Part shown: piece after piece, positions 35,074 through 43,752 of the stretch | Position numbering within the stretch: the first letter of the stretch is position 1 | Layout of the letters: every line of letters begins with the position of its first letter | DNA from: Flavobacterium sp. NG2 | Lineage (GTDB): Bacteria; Bacteroidota; Bacteroidia; Flavobacteriales; Flavobacteriaceae | Assembly: GCF_034119845.1 (NCBI RefSeq) | Contig: NZ_CP139420.1 | Coordinates: 3,102,001-3,166,000 of the forward strand | DNA: 64,000 bases | Direction of reading: 5' to 3' | Translations under genes and position numbers: made by a program | Notes under the pieces: generated by a model | The model's database searches: none | What the model was told of the DNA's origin: nothing | What the model saw: the letters and a program-made list of their open reading frames with translations, nothing else

Positions 35074-36349
35074 TCGCTTTTAAACGTAATGTAACTGCAT
35101 TTTTGTGTGCCTGTAAGCCTTCGGCTTCTGCCATGATTTCTATTGCTTTCCCAATGTTTTGAATTCCCTTTTCAGAGATTTTTTGGAAGGTCATTGATTT
35201 CATAAAACTATCTAAGTTCACACCGCTATAGTTCTTCGCATAACCATTCGTTGGCAAGGTGTGATTGGTTCCTGAGGCATAATCTCCAGCACTTTCGGGC
35301 GTATAGTTTCCTATAAAAACCGAACCAGCATTTTGGATTCCATCCACATAAAAATCATTGTCAGCCGTACACACAATAAAGTGTTCTGGTCCATATTCAT
35401 TGATTAAGTCTAAAGCAATCGCATCGTTTTCGACAAAAATCAATTTCGAATTCGCAATCGCTTTTTCAGCAATCGCTTTTCTTGGTAACACTTCTAATTG
35501 CGCTTGAATTTCGCTTTCCACAGCATCCATCATCACTTTAGAAGTCGAAACTAAAATCACTTGACTATCCGTTCCGTGTTCCGCTTGACTTAACAAATCC
35601 GAAGCTACAAAAGCAGGAACAGCCGTATCATCAGCCACTACCAATAACTCCGATGGTCCAGCAGGCATATCAATCGCCACTCCAAATTGCGTTGCTAATT
35701 GTTTCGCTACCGTTACATATTGATTTCCAGGTCCGAAAATTTTATAGACTTTTGGAATCGCTTGTGTACCAAATGTCATTCCGGCAATCGCTTGGATTCC
35801 ACCTACTTTGATGATTTTAGTCACCCCACACAAATTGGCAGCATATAAAATCGCAGGATTGATATTTCCGTTTTTATCAGGAGGTGAACACAATACAATT
35901 TCGCTGCAACCCGCTATTTTAGCAGGAACAGCCAACATTAATACTGTCGAAAACAAAGGCGCTGTTCCACCAGGAATGTACAAACCTACTTTTTGAATTG
36001 GTCTTTTTTCTTGCCAGCACTGCACCCCTTCGGCAGTTTCTACAGAAATACGTGTTGTTTTTTGGGCTTGGTGAAAGCTTTCTACATTGGCTTTTGCCAA
36101 AGCAATTGCTTCTTTCAAATCATTCGGCAAACTTGCAACTGCTGTTTCAATTTCAGCAGTCGTTACTTCGATGTTCTCAAAACTCACACCGTCAAATTGC
36201 GTGGTATATTTGGCTACAGCCAAATCTCCGTCTTTTTGAACAGCAGCAAAAATTTCTTTTACTGTTCCTTCGATATCGTTAACCGTTTTCGTTGGCCTTT
36301 CTAAAATAGATGTCCAAGAGTCGGGTGTTGGATTGTATATCTTGTTCAT
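35057..36349 (-). CDS. hisD: Histidinol dehydrogenase HisD
   Basis: HisD oxidises histidinol to histidine in two NAD-dependent steps (the last reactions of the pathway) with a zinc ion. In 430 residues the family signature region is clear: MPAGPSELLVVADDTAVPAF, SQAEHGTDSQVIL (zinc ligands Gln and His) and TNHTLPTNGYAKNYSG. Length and start are normal. It follows hisG after 94 bases and overlaps hisC. Confidence 0.96.
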   Translation of the reverse strand: MNKIYNPTPDSWTSILERPTKTVNDIEGTVKEIFAAVQKDGDLAVAKYTTQFDGVSFENIEVTTAEIETAVASLPNDLKEAIALAKANVESFHQAQKTTRISVETAEGVQCWQEKRPIQKVGLYIPGGTAPLFSTVLMLAVPAKIAGCSEIVLCSPPDKNGNINPAILYAANLCGVTKIIKVGGIQAIAGMTFGTQAIPKVYKIFGPGNQYVTVAKQLATQFGVAIDMPAGPSELLVVADDTAVPAFVASDLLSQAEHGTDSQVILVSTSKVMMDAVESEIQAQLEVLPRKAIAEKAIANSKLIFVENDAIALDLINEYGPEHFIVCTADNDFYVDGIQNAGSVFIGNYTPESAGDYASGTNHTLPTNGYAKNYSGVNLDSFMKSMTFQKISEKGIQNIGKAIEIMAEAEGLQAHKNAVTLRLKAIENEK

Positions 36350-36443
36350 TTTGTATTGAGTTAAATAAATTCCAATTTTTTAAATGCCACATTCCAAGTT
36401 ATGAAGATTGGAATTTGGAATTTTAAAATTGAACTTTTAAAAT

Positions 36444-37301
36444 TTAAAGTACCATTTTCTCAATTGGGCAAACCAAAATTCCTTCAGCACCTGCTTCTTT
36501 CAATTGATCGATTACTTCCCAGAAAGTATCTTTATCAATTACGGTGTGCACACTACTCCAACCTTCTTGTGCTAATGGCATAACTGTAGCACTTTTCAAT
36601 ACTGGAAGAATATTACTTACTGCTTCAATTTTATCGTTAGGTACATTCATCAAAATGTACTTTGATTTACGTGCTCTTAAAACTGATTCGATTCTGAATT
36701 TTAGTGTATCAATGATTTTTTGAGATTCTGGAGAAACTTTTGGAGAAACCGCTAAAACAGCTTCACTTTTGAAAATTACTTCTACTTCTTTCAAATTATT
36801 TTTAAACAAGGTACTTCCACTTGAAACGATATCTACGATTGCATCAGCAAGACCAATATTGGGAGCAATTTCAACTGAACCCGAAATTTGGTGAATATCA
36901 ACCGTTACTCCTTTTGAATTACAAAAATCAATAACAGTATTTGGATAAGAAGTTGCAACACGCAAACCATCCAAATCTTGAATTGAATTGTATTTAAAAG
37001 CTTTAGGCACTGCAATCGAAACTTTGCATTTAGAAAAACCTAATTTTTGAATTACTTCAATATTCTTTCCTTTTTCAACCAATAAATTATCACCAACAAT
37101 AGCGATATCTACTACTCCATCAATCAAATATTGAGGAATATCGGAGTTTCTTAAATACAAAACTTCCAATGGAAAATTGGATGCTTCAGCCTTTAACTGA
37201 TCAATACCATTGTTGATAGAAATCCCTGCATCTTTAAGGATTTGAATACTATCTTCGTTTAATCTACCTGATTTTTGAATTGCAATTTTTAAAGTACTCA
37301 T
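36444..37301 (-). CDS. hisG: ATP phosphoribosyltransferase HisG (long form)
   Basis: HisG catalyses the first and feedback-controlled step of histidine synthesis. At 285 residues it is the long form. A two-lobed catalytic part (about 1-205) has KIAIQKSGRLNED and the PRPP-binding DAIVDIVSSGSTLFKNNL. A C-terminal ACT-like regulatory domain binds histidine (about 210-285). It is the first structural gene of the operon, 120 bases downstream of the stop of a histidine-rich leader peptide and just after an attenuator hairpin. Confidence 0.96.
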   Translation of the reverse strand: MSTLKIAIQKSGRLNEDSIQILKDAGISINNGIDQLKAEASNFPLEVLYLRNSDIPQYLIDGVVDIAIVGDNLLVEKGKNIEVIQKLGFSKCKVSIAVPKAFKYNSIQDLDGLRVATSYPNTVIDFCNSKGVTVDIHQISGSVEIAPNIGLADAIVDIVSSGSTLFKNNLKEVEVIFKSEAVLAVSPKVSPESQKIIDTLKFRIESVLRARKSKYILMNVPNDKIEAVSNILPVLKSATVMPLAQEGWSSVHTVIDKDTFWEVIDQLKEAGAEGILVCPIEKMVL

Positions 37302-37363
37302 TGTTTTGTTTTTTTATATTTTATGGAATGTGCCTGAGTACAAAGGACTTAACACACAATGAA

Positions 37364-37392
37364 AAACCCGTTTGATGTACTCAAACGGGTTT
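37364..37392 (-). terminator. his operon attenuator terminator
   Basis: A perfect 12-bp stem (AAACCCGTTTGA arm at 37364-37375, complement at 37381-37392, 5-base loop) is followed on the minus strand by a T-run. It lies between the leader peptide stop and hisG and is the expected intrinsic terminator of a transcription attenuator. Confidence 0.85.
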
Positions 37393-37420
37393 ATTAATAT
37401 GATGATTTACATGCATACCA

Positions 37421-37480
37421 TTAACACATCGCTTGAGAGCAATTGTGAGAATGATGATGATGTACTTGATTTGATAACAT
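37421..37480 (-). CDS. hisL: his operon leader peptide
   Basis: This 19-residue reading frame reads MLSNQVHHHHSHNCSQAMC and then stops with TAA. It has five histidines in six positions, the hallmark of a leader whose translation senses charged histidyl-tRNA. It starts about 30 bases after the predicted transcription start and ends 29 bases before the attenuator stem. Ribosome stalling on the histidines would be expected to prevent the terminator from forming, as in the classical his attenuator. The anti-terminator pairing was not worked out here. Confidence 0.88.
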   Translation of the reverse strand: MLSNQVHHHHSHNCSQAMC

Positions 37481-37516
37481 ATTTTGTAAAATTGAACTAT
37501 CTTTTATTTTCGATTG

Positions 37517-37547
37517 CAAATATACTTTTTATTTTAAATACAAGCAA
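37517..37547 (-). promoter_or_regulatory. his operon promoter
   Basis: On the minus strand TTG (37545-37547), a 20-base spacer and TATATTTG (37517-37524) match the Bacteroidetes promoter. Transcription would begin near 37510, placing the leader peptide start about 30 bases downstream. Confidence 0.65.
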
Positions 37548-37616
37548 TTTTTATTTCATTTTAAAATAAAAAAAGGTTGCCATAAATTCACGAATCATTA
37601 CAGTTAAAACAATTCA

Positions 37617-37665
37617 GGAACACAGATTGAAGAAATTAGATAAATCTACACTGATTTTAACTTCA
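37617..37665. repeat. Degenerate CACAGATT-type intergenic repeat
   Basis: The stretch ACACAGATTGAAG, then AGATAAATCTACACTGATTTT, resembles the repeat-like sequence near 55487 and the CAGATT arms near 17428. It lies in the gap between the his promoter and the DUF2231-like gene, with no coding potential. Confidence 0.4.
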
Positions 37666-37773
37666 ACTGAAGGACGAGTCGCTTCTTAAATACTCTTTCT
37701 TTTCTTAAATGGTTAAAAACCGAAAAACTCAAATGACTTATATATTTAAAAACAACCAAACCTAAAATTAATC

Positions 37774-38250
37774 TCAATCTGGAGTTTCAACAGGAATTAA
37801 CTCCACTGTATTTTCTCTAATTTCTGTATGTCTTACTTCTCCTCCTGAAGTTCCTGTTTTCAAAGCAAATATCAATCCGATTGCAGCAATTACTAAGATG
37901 ATTACCGAAACTAGCCTAGCTTTTGCATGTGTTTTTACATTCAAATAGAAACCATAAATTGACAACGCACCTAAAGCGTAAAGAATTAATGCCAATTTTT
38001 CAGCGTATTCTTCATGTTCATGAATAATATGATGTCCAATATTTGGCATGTCTTCAACCAATTCTTCTGCACCTTCTCCTGTTGCCATACTAAAAAAGGC
38101 GAAGATAGCTGCTACTACAAACAAAGAATAAGCCGTGTTTTTAATACCGTTATTTCTGAAAATCAATCCCGAGATTAAAATTCCGAAACCAAATATCAAT
38201 CCTAAAATAGGAAAATGATTTACCATCAAGTGTAAATGTGCGTCGTTCAT
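37774..38250 (-). CDS. Membrane protein, DUF2231-like
   Basis: This 158-residue inner-membrane protein has four hydrophobic segments (about residues 12-30, 40-58, 88-105 and 110-132). The N-terminus DAHLHLMVNHFPILGLIFGFG carries the histidine-rich HxxxxHFP pattern of DUF2231. A second histidine cluster (NIGHHIIHEHEEYAEK) follows after about 70 residues. Such histidines could bind heme or metal, but no function is established. It is followed by no close gene, and its upstream neighbour is divergent. Confidence 0.75.
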   Translation of the reverse strand: MNDAHLHLMVNHFPILGLIFGFGILISGLIFRNNGIKNTAYSLFVVAAIFAFFSMATGEGAEELVEDMPNIGHHIIHEHEEYAEKLALILYALGALSIYGFYLNVKTHAKARLVSVIILVIAAIGLIFALKTGTSGGEVRHTEIRENTVELIPVETPD

Positions 38251-38382
38251 AGTAAGTATTTTATTTATAAATTTTCTTCAAAAATAGATTTTCTCGTTTG
38301 AATTCCCAAAAAAATATCAATCTATAAGATAATATTAACTACATCATTTAGTTTTTTCTACTTTTACAAAAAAAATAACAAT

Positions 38383-40476
38383 ATGTCTTTTTTAAAAAAA
38401 TTAGCCCCTTTTTATTCGCTTACACTTTTTTACATCTCAGTAAGTATTGTTTTGAGAATAATTCTTCTTTTTCACCCAATCACACAATCTTCTTTTTCTT
38501 TCATTGACACCTTGTCTATTTTTTCAATTGGCTTGATATCAGACATCTTAGTTTTTATTCTAGCGAGTGGATTTTTATGGTTATACCTCATATTTATATC
38601 TAACTCAAAGTATTTAAAACCTTATGGTTATATTCATTTTGGAATACTAATAGCACTATTGTTATATATTTTTTCAGGAAAATCAATTTTAACAGAATAC
38701 GGCGGTGCCTTACCCGAAATAGGATTGGCTTTTGTTGGAATTAAAACATTCCTTTTTGGGTTGTTACTTTTTTTGCCTACAAAACGAGACAAAATCAGGT
38801 ATTGGTTATTTGCTTTTGTAATGTTCTTATATGTTGTATTAATTCTTCAAAATGCTATTAGCGAGTACTTTTTCTGGAATGAATTTGGAGTGAAATATAA
38901 TTTTATTGCTGTAAATTATTTAGTTTACACTAATGAGGTGATTGGTAATATAATGGAATCATATCCTGTAGTTCCCATTTTTGGAACTTTATTTATTGTT
39001 GCAGGAACTATCACTTTTTTCATTATTAAAAAATCAAAAATTTATATTGAAAAGATCCCTTCTGTTTTTGAAAAAATACAATTGTCTGTGGTTTATTTTT
39101 CGTTGTTCGGACTTGCCTTATGGGCTGTTCCTAAATTGGCTACGGCCGAAAACTCTCCAAATGTATTTACCAATGAATTACAAGCCAATGGTATTTACCG
39201 TTTTTATTTAGCTTTTATGAATAGTGAATTAGACTATTTTAAGTTCTACAAAACAGTACCTAAACAAGAAGCATACGCTTTATTAAATAATCAAATACAT
39301 AATTTAAAACCGTTTTCTTCTACAAGAACGATACATTCTGACAGTGTAGAAATTCACAAAAATGTAGTATTAATTACGATTGAGAGTTATAGTGCTGATT
39401 TTATGAAAATGTATGGTAACGAACAGAACATTACTCCTTTCTTAGATAGTTTAGCAACCAAAAGTTTGTTGTTTACCAATTTATACGCATCAGGAAACAG
39501 AACCGTTCGTGGTTTAGAAGCAGTAACTTTATGCTTACCTCCTACTGCAGGTGAAAGTGTTGTAAAACGTGAAGACAACAAAAATAAGTTCACAACAGGA
39601 AGTGTCTTTCATCAAAAAGGATATCAAGTTAAATATCTTTACGGAGGAGATGCTTTTTTCGATAATATGGAAGATTTCTTTTCTGGAAACGGCTATGATA
39701 TTGTAGATAAAAAAACATTTGCACCTGAAGAAATTACATTTTCAAATGTTTGGGGTGTTTGTGATGAAGATATGGTCAATAAAGCCATCCAAACAATGAA
39801 TGCCGAAGCACAAACAGGAAAACCATTCTTTAATCATTGGATGACCGTAAGTAACCACCGTCCGTTTACCTATCCTAATGGGAAAATTGATATTCCTGGG
39901 GATGCAAAATCAAGAGAAGGCGGGGTAAAATACACGGATTACGCACTAAATAAATTCTTTACAAAAGCTCAAAAACAACCTTGGTTTAAGAATACCGTTT
40001 TTGTAATTATTTCCGACCATTGTGCATCGAGTGCTGGAAAAACGGAACTACCAGTTGATAAATACCATATTCCTGCTATGATATATGCTCCAGGATTTGT
40101 AGAACCCAAACATTACACACAATTAATGTCCCAAATTGACATTATGCCTACTTTATTTGGATTATTGAACTTCAATTACCAATCTAAATTTTTCGGGCAA
40201 GATGTAATGAAACCAAATTACAAACCAAGAGCATTAATTGCTACTTACCAAGACTTAGGTTTGTTAAAAGACAATGTATTGACTATTATTTCACCTAAAC
40301 AACAAGTAAAGCAATTTGCATTAGAATTAAAGCCAAAAGAAGGTGTTGCAAGCGATTGTCAAATTTACTATAACCAAAAGCCATTGGCAACTCTAAGAAA
40401 GGAATTGGTAACCGAAACCATTGCTTACTATCAAACGGCATCTGATATTTTGAAGAGAAAAGGGTACAATAAATAA
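38383..40476 (+). CDS. LTA synthase-like phosphoglycerol transferase/sulfatase-fold enzyme
   Basis: This 697-residue inner-membrane enzyme has about five N-terminal membrane segments (residues 1-220) and a periplasmic alkaline-phosphatase-superfamily domain (about 325-640). Metal-binding residues are visible in LITIESYSADFM (Glu) and VIISDHCASS (Asp, His). The expected catalytic Thr is in GNRTVRGLEAV, and a second His is in NHWMTVSNHRPF. The architecture equals that of LtaS/OpgB-type proteins, which move phosphoglycerol from lipid to polymer. In a Gram-negative cell it more likely modifies a surface glycan or lipid than makes teichoic acid. It ends before a strong terminator. Confidence 0.85.
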   Translation: MSFLKKLAPFYSLTLFYISVSIVLRIILLFHPITQSSFSFIDTLSIFSIGLISDILVFILASGFLWLYLIFISNSKYLKPYGYIHFGILIALLLYIFSGKSILTEYGGALPEIGLAFVGIKTFLFGLLLFLPTKRDKIRYWLFAFVMFLYVVLILQNAISEYFFWNEFGVKYNFIAVNYLVYTNEVIGNIMESYPVVPIFGTLFIVAGTITFFIIKKSKIYIEKIPSVFEKIQLSVVYFSLFGLALWAVPKLATAENSPNVFTNELQANGIYRFYLAFMNSELDYFKFYKTVPKQEAYALLNNQIHNLKPFSSTRTIHSDSVEIHKNVVLITIESYSADFMKMYGNEQNITPFLDSLATKSLLFTNLYASGNRTVRGLEAVTLCLPPTAGESVVKREDNKNKFTTGSVFHQKGYQVKYLYGGDAFFDNMEDFFSGNGYDIVDKKTFAPEEITFSNVWGVCDEDMVNKAIQTMNAEAQTGKPFFNHWMTVSNHRPFTYPNGKIDIPGDAKSREGGVKYTDYALNKFFTKAQKQPWFKNTVFVIISDHCASSAGKTELPVDKYHIPAMIYAPGFVEPKHYTQLMSQIDIMPTLFGLLNFNYQSKFFGQDVMKPNYKPRALIATYQDLGLLKDNVLTIISPKQQVKQFALELKPKEGVASDCQIYYNQKPLATLRKELVTETIAYYQTASDILKRKGYNK

Positions 40477-40502
40477 GCTTCTAACCTTTTTAATAAACAT
40501 TT

Positions 40503-40540
40503 AAAACCTACTCTGTTATTTACGCTGAGTAGGTTTTTTT
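40503..40540 (+). terminator. Terminator after the LtaS-like gene
   Basis: An 11-bp stem AAAACCTACTC and its complement with a 13-base loop is followed by a T-run, 26 bases after the stop. Confidence 0.85.
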
Positions 40541-40604
40541 ATTCCTATCTACTTCACAAATCAATCTTAAAGAACTATATTGCATTGTTCTAAAAGTTTT
40601 AATT

Positions 40605-41234
40605 ATGAATTTTTTAAAAAAGTATAACAACAAAACTAAAGCTGCCTTTGTTCTACTTATTGCCATGCTTATCATCCTGTTGAGCAATTTCAATACCCTA
40701 CAAAATTCAAAAAAGACCAATGAAAATATCAATGCCATTTATAATGACCGATTAGTTGTTGCTACTTATATTTTTCAATATACCAATGAATTCCATACTG
40801 TTAAAGCAATTGCCAAAGAGACAGAACTCAGTAATAGTCAAAAAAAAGAACTAATTAACACCTCTATAAAACAGATTCAAAATATTGATCTTTTATATTT
40901 AAAAACAGTTCTAACTCCAAAGGAAAAAAATCACTTTTATTCTTTGCTACGAACATGCACTGACATAAAACATGAATCGGATCAATCCAATTGGTTTCAA
41001 GTAAATATACAAACAGAAAGCGCATTGTTTATCTTAGAGAAATTGTCTCAAATCCAAATTAAAGAAGGTAAATCAAAATTAGCTCACTCTAATAAACTGT
41101 ATGCGGGTAATACTTTATTGGGGGAACTCGAAATCGGATTATTAGTCATTTTAAGTGGACTAGCTTTATATTTGTTAATCGTTAAAAAGAAAAAAATAAA
41201 TATTAAAATTCCTGAATCTCCTGGTATGAACTAA
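40605..41234 (+). CDS. Membrane protein with MCP-like four-helix-bundle sensor domain
   Basis: This 209-residue protein has one membrane segment near the N-terminus (about 13-29) and another near the C-terminus (about 176-194). Between them is a helical periplasmic region of about 145 residues, like the 4HB sensory domain of chemoreceptors. After the second membrane segment only a short basic tail remains (IVKKKKINIKIPESPGMN), so the HAMP and signalling helices are absent. It may sense ligands and act through a partner, or be a structural relic. No chemotaxis genes are nearby. Confidence 0.7.
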   Translation: MNFLKKYNNKTKAAFVLLIAMLIILLSNFNTLQNSKKTNENINAIYNDRLVVATYIFQYTNEFHTVKAIAKETELSNSQKKELINTSIKQIQNIDLLYLKTVLTPKEKNHFYSLLRTCTDIKHESDQSNWFQVNIQTESALFILEKLSQIQIKEGKSKLAHSNKLYAGNTLLGELEIGLLVILSGLALYLLIVKKKKINIKIPESPGMN

Positions 41235-41285
41235 GTAAGACTAGTATAATACCTTTTAGATTCTATCACTAAACCATTTTATAAT

Positions 41286-41780
41286 ATGTCCCATTTTGAC
41301 AATACATCAAATTTACCAATATATAAAAAAGCAAAATTAATCTATCAATTAGTTGAGAGTTTGCTCGCTTCTCTTCCAGAAGATGATGATTTTATACAGG
41401 ACACCAAACATTTTATGCGTGAAGACGCCATGATGCTATCTGCCAAAATAGCAGGAGCCGAAGGTGGAGATTTGTATAGTATTAGGATGCAAAATGCAGC
41501 AATAATTCGAGAACATGCCATGCATTTGTATACTCAAGTAGGGAGTTTAAGAATGCATAAAAATTATAAAGAGCTTGAATACATCAAACTAGTCCGTGAA
41601 GAGCTAGATGTATTTCGAACTTTATTTATTGAATGGGTAGAAAGTTTTGACACTACTAATCATATTTGGGATGAATGGGGCTTATTCAACCCTCCCGGTG
41701 CTATTCCTCCTACCGAAAATGAATGGGATATTGATTCTGATTTTGATATAAATGATTTTTTTGAGGATGATGAGGAATAA
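41286..41780 (+). CDS. Hypothetical helical protein with acidic tail
   Basis: This 164-residue soluble protein is predicted to form a helical bundle in residues 10-125. It is followed by a proline-containing linker (NPPGAIPPTENEWD) and a very acidic C-terminus (DSDFDINDFFEDDEE). No known domain was recognised. It lies on the plus strand, 51 bases after the MCP-like gene and 57 before the next gene, so joint expression is possible. Confidence 0.65.
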   Translation: MSHFDNTSNLPIYKKAKLIYQLVESLLASLPEDDDFIQDTKHFMREDAMMLSAKIAGAEGGDLYSIRMQNAAIIREHAMHLYTQVGSLRMHKNYKELEYIKLVREELDVFRTLFIEWVESFDTTNHIWDEWGLFNPPGAIPPTENEWDIDSDFDINDFFEDDEE

Positions 41781-41798
41781 TTATCTAGTTTAAAATTT

Positions 41799-41806
41799 TA
41801 CTTTTG
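41799..41806 (+). promoter_or_regulatory. -7 box before the DUF6642-like gene
   Basis: TACTTTTG fully matches TAnnTTTG, 31 bases before the start codon at 41838. No good TTG was found at the expected distance. Confidence 0.4.
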
Positions 41807-41837
41807 TATGCAATAAATCACCTCCCAAAAAAAGACA

Positions 41838-42398
41838 ATGAATCAGGATAAATTTATTTTCTGTCTCGAAGCTGTTCCTGATACAGAAATAATCGACACT
41901 ACAGAGGTATTCAAAAATCTAGAATTACTTGCGTTTGAACAAGGAATAGCGTCTATCTATAAAAATTGTGATACTATTGAAGGTTTTGAAGAAAGTTTAA
42001 GTACTTTACTTTATGACGATCATAATTTTACAGATTATGAAATCATTTACCTAGTTATTTCTGGAGAAGCAAACAATATTTGCATTAATAATTACTTCTA
42101 TAGTTTTGAAGAAATTGCCGAACTTTTTGAGGGAAAACTAAAAGGTAAAATTGTTCATTTTGCTAATAAAAAACCATTAGACTTAGACGAAGAAGAAGCA
42201 CAATATTTTTTGGACGTTACTGGAGCAAAAGCTGTTTCAGGTTATGGATTGGCATCTTTTCAATTTTCTAGTGACAATCTTGACAAAGCATTCTTTAGCT
42301 TATTTCAAGATGAAACCGATGTCAAGGTTATTGTGGAAGATTTATTCAAAAAACATTATGCACTTTGTAAGCTACTCGATTTTCGATTATATTATTAA
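41838..42398 (+). CDS. Conserved protein of unknown function (DUF6642-like)
   Basis: This 186-residue soluble protein has alternating strands and helices: KFIFCLEAVPDTE, YEIIYLVISGE, KGKIVHFANKKPL, TGAKAVSGYGLASF. This layout and the wording recall a family called DUF6642, from memory only. The fold may resemble a caspase-like or CHAT-like alpha/beta sheet, but no His-Cys pair was confirmed. It converges on ackA. Function unknown. Confidence 0.65.
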   Translation: MNQDKFIFCLEAVPDTEIIDTTEVFKNLELLAFEQGIASIYKNCDTIEGFEESLSTLLYDDHNFTDYEIIYLVISGEANNICINNYFYSFEEIAELFEGKLKGKIVHFANKKPLDLDEEEAQYFLDVTGAKAVSGYGLASFQFSSDNLDKAFFSLFQDETDVKVIVEDLFKKHYALCKLLDFRLYY

Positions 42399-42460
42399 TA
42401 AATAATGAGGCACTTAATTAAAAAATCAAATGCCCCTTTATAAAAATAATTTGGTAGCTA

Positions 42461-43648
42461 TTAAACTTTCAATACCAAACTATATACCTGATTGGCTATT
42501 TCTAGTTCTTCGTTTGTTGGAATTACTAAAATTTTCGTTTTAGAATCGTTGGTATTTATTTCTCTAATTTCTTTTGAACGCATTTCGTTTTTATTTACAT
42601 CCAATTGAATTCCAAAATATTCCATATCTGTACAAACTGATTTTCGAATATAAGACGAATTCTCCCCAATTCCTGCAGTGAAAATTATTGCATCTAATCC
42701 GTTTAAAGCAGCAACATAAGAACCAATATATTTCTTAATTCGATAGACATTCATATCTAATGCTAACTGGCATGATTTATCCCCTTTTGAAGCTGCTTCT
42801 TCAATATCTCTTAAATCACTAAAACCTGTAAGTCCGAGCATCCCACTTTGTTTGAGCAACATATCATTAACCTCATTGGGACTATAACCTAAAGTATTAA
42901 TCATATAAAAAATAACCGATTGGTCTATATCGCCACTACGTGTTCCCATAATCAAACCACTTGAGGGAGCAAACCCCATAGTATGGTCGATACTTTTTCC
43001 ATCTTTGATAGCTGTCATACTACAACCATTACCCAAGTGAATGGCTATTATTTTTGAATGTTGGTCCAAATACCGAATAGCCTGCTCTGAAACATATTTA
43101 TGACTAGTTCCATGAAAGCCATATAACCTGATTTTATTTTCCTCTAATAACTTATTCGGAATGGCATATTTATAGGCCACAACTGGAATGGTTTGATGAA
43201 AAGCGGTGTCGAAAACTGCTACTTGTTTTGCCGTTGAAAATATTTCTTCAGACACTTCAATCCCTACATAATGTGACGGATTATGCAAAGGAGCCAATTC
43301 AAATAACTCTTTTATACGTTCTTTAACTTCTGATGTGATTTCTACTGTTTCAGAAAAGAAAGCGCCTCCATGTACGACACGATGACCTACCGCATCAATT
43401 TCAGATTTGCTTTTGATTACTCCTACATTTTTATCCAATAATAATTGAGCAATTTTTTCCAATCCTACTTTGTGATCAGCAATGGGCAAAACTTCATCAA
43501 TCGTATTTTTTTCTGTTTTATAACTAAAATTAGATGTCTCTAATCCTATTCTATCAATCATTCCAGAACAAACAACTGTCCTTTCTGGCATGGTGATTAA
43601 TTGGTATTTGATAGATGAACTCCCTGAATTGATTATGACTATTTTCAT
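42461..43648 (-). CDS. ackA: Acetate kinase AckA
   Basis: AckA converts acetyl phosphate and ADP to acetate and ATP. In 395 residues the ASKHA fold shows KIVIINSGSSSIKYQLI at the start, GHRVVHGGAFF, AVFDTAFHQTIP, FHGTSHKYVSEQA and the C-terminal FTAGIGENSSYIR. It follows pta on the same strand after 104 bases, forming the acetate pathway operon. Confidence 0.96.
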   Translation of the reverse strand: MKIVIINSGSSSIKYQLITMPERTVVCSGMIDRIGLETSNFSYKTEKNTIDEVLPIADHKVGLEKIAQLLLDKNVGVIKSKSEIDAVGHRVVHGGAFFSETVEITSEVKERIKELFELAPLHNPSHYVGIEVSEEIFSTAKQVAVFDTAFHQTIPVVAYKYAIPNKLLEENKIRLYGFHGTSHKYVSEQAIRYLDQHSKIIAIHLGNGCSMTAIKDGKSIDHTMGFAPSSGLIMGTRSGDIDQSVIFYMINTLGYSPNEVNDMLLKQSGMLGLTGFSDLRDIEEAASKGDKSCQLALDMNVYRIKKYIGSYVAALNGLDAIIFTAGIGENSSYIRKSVCTDMEYFGIQLDVNKNEMRSKEIREINTNDSKTKILVIPTNEELEIANQVYSLVLKV

Positions 43649-43752
43649 TTATATTTTATTTACAGCAAAGGCGCTAAGTCGCAAAGATTATTTTTCTTAA
43701 AACTAGTCGCAAATTGCATTGAACTATTTACTCTTCTCTTATAACTCCCTAT

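Noticed and set aside
37372..37569. Plus-strand reading frame across the his leader
   Set aside because: It only mirrors the attenuator and leader on the other strand; the histidine-rich peptide and promoter support the minus strand.
42399..42460. Terminator between the DUF6642-like gene and ackA
   Set aside because: Only a short GGCA/TGCC-type pairing is possible; it is too weak to list as a terminator.
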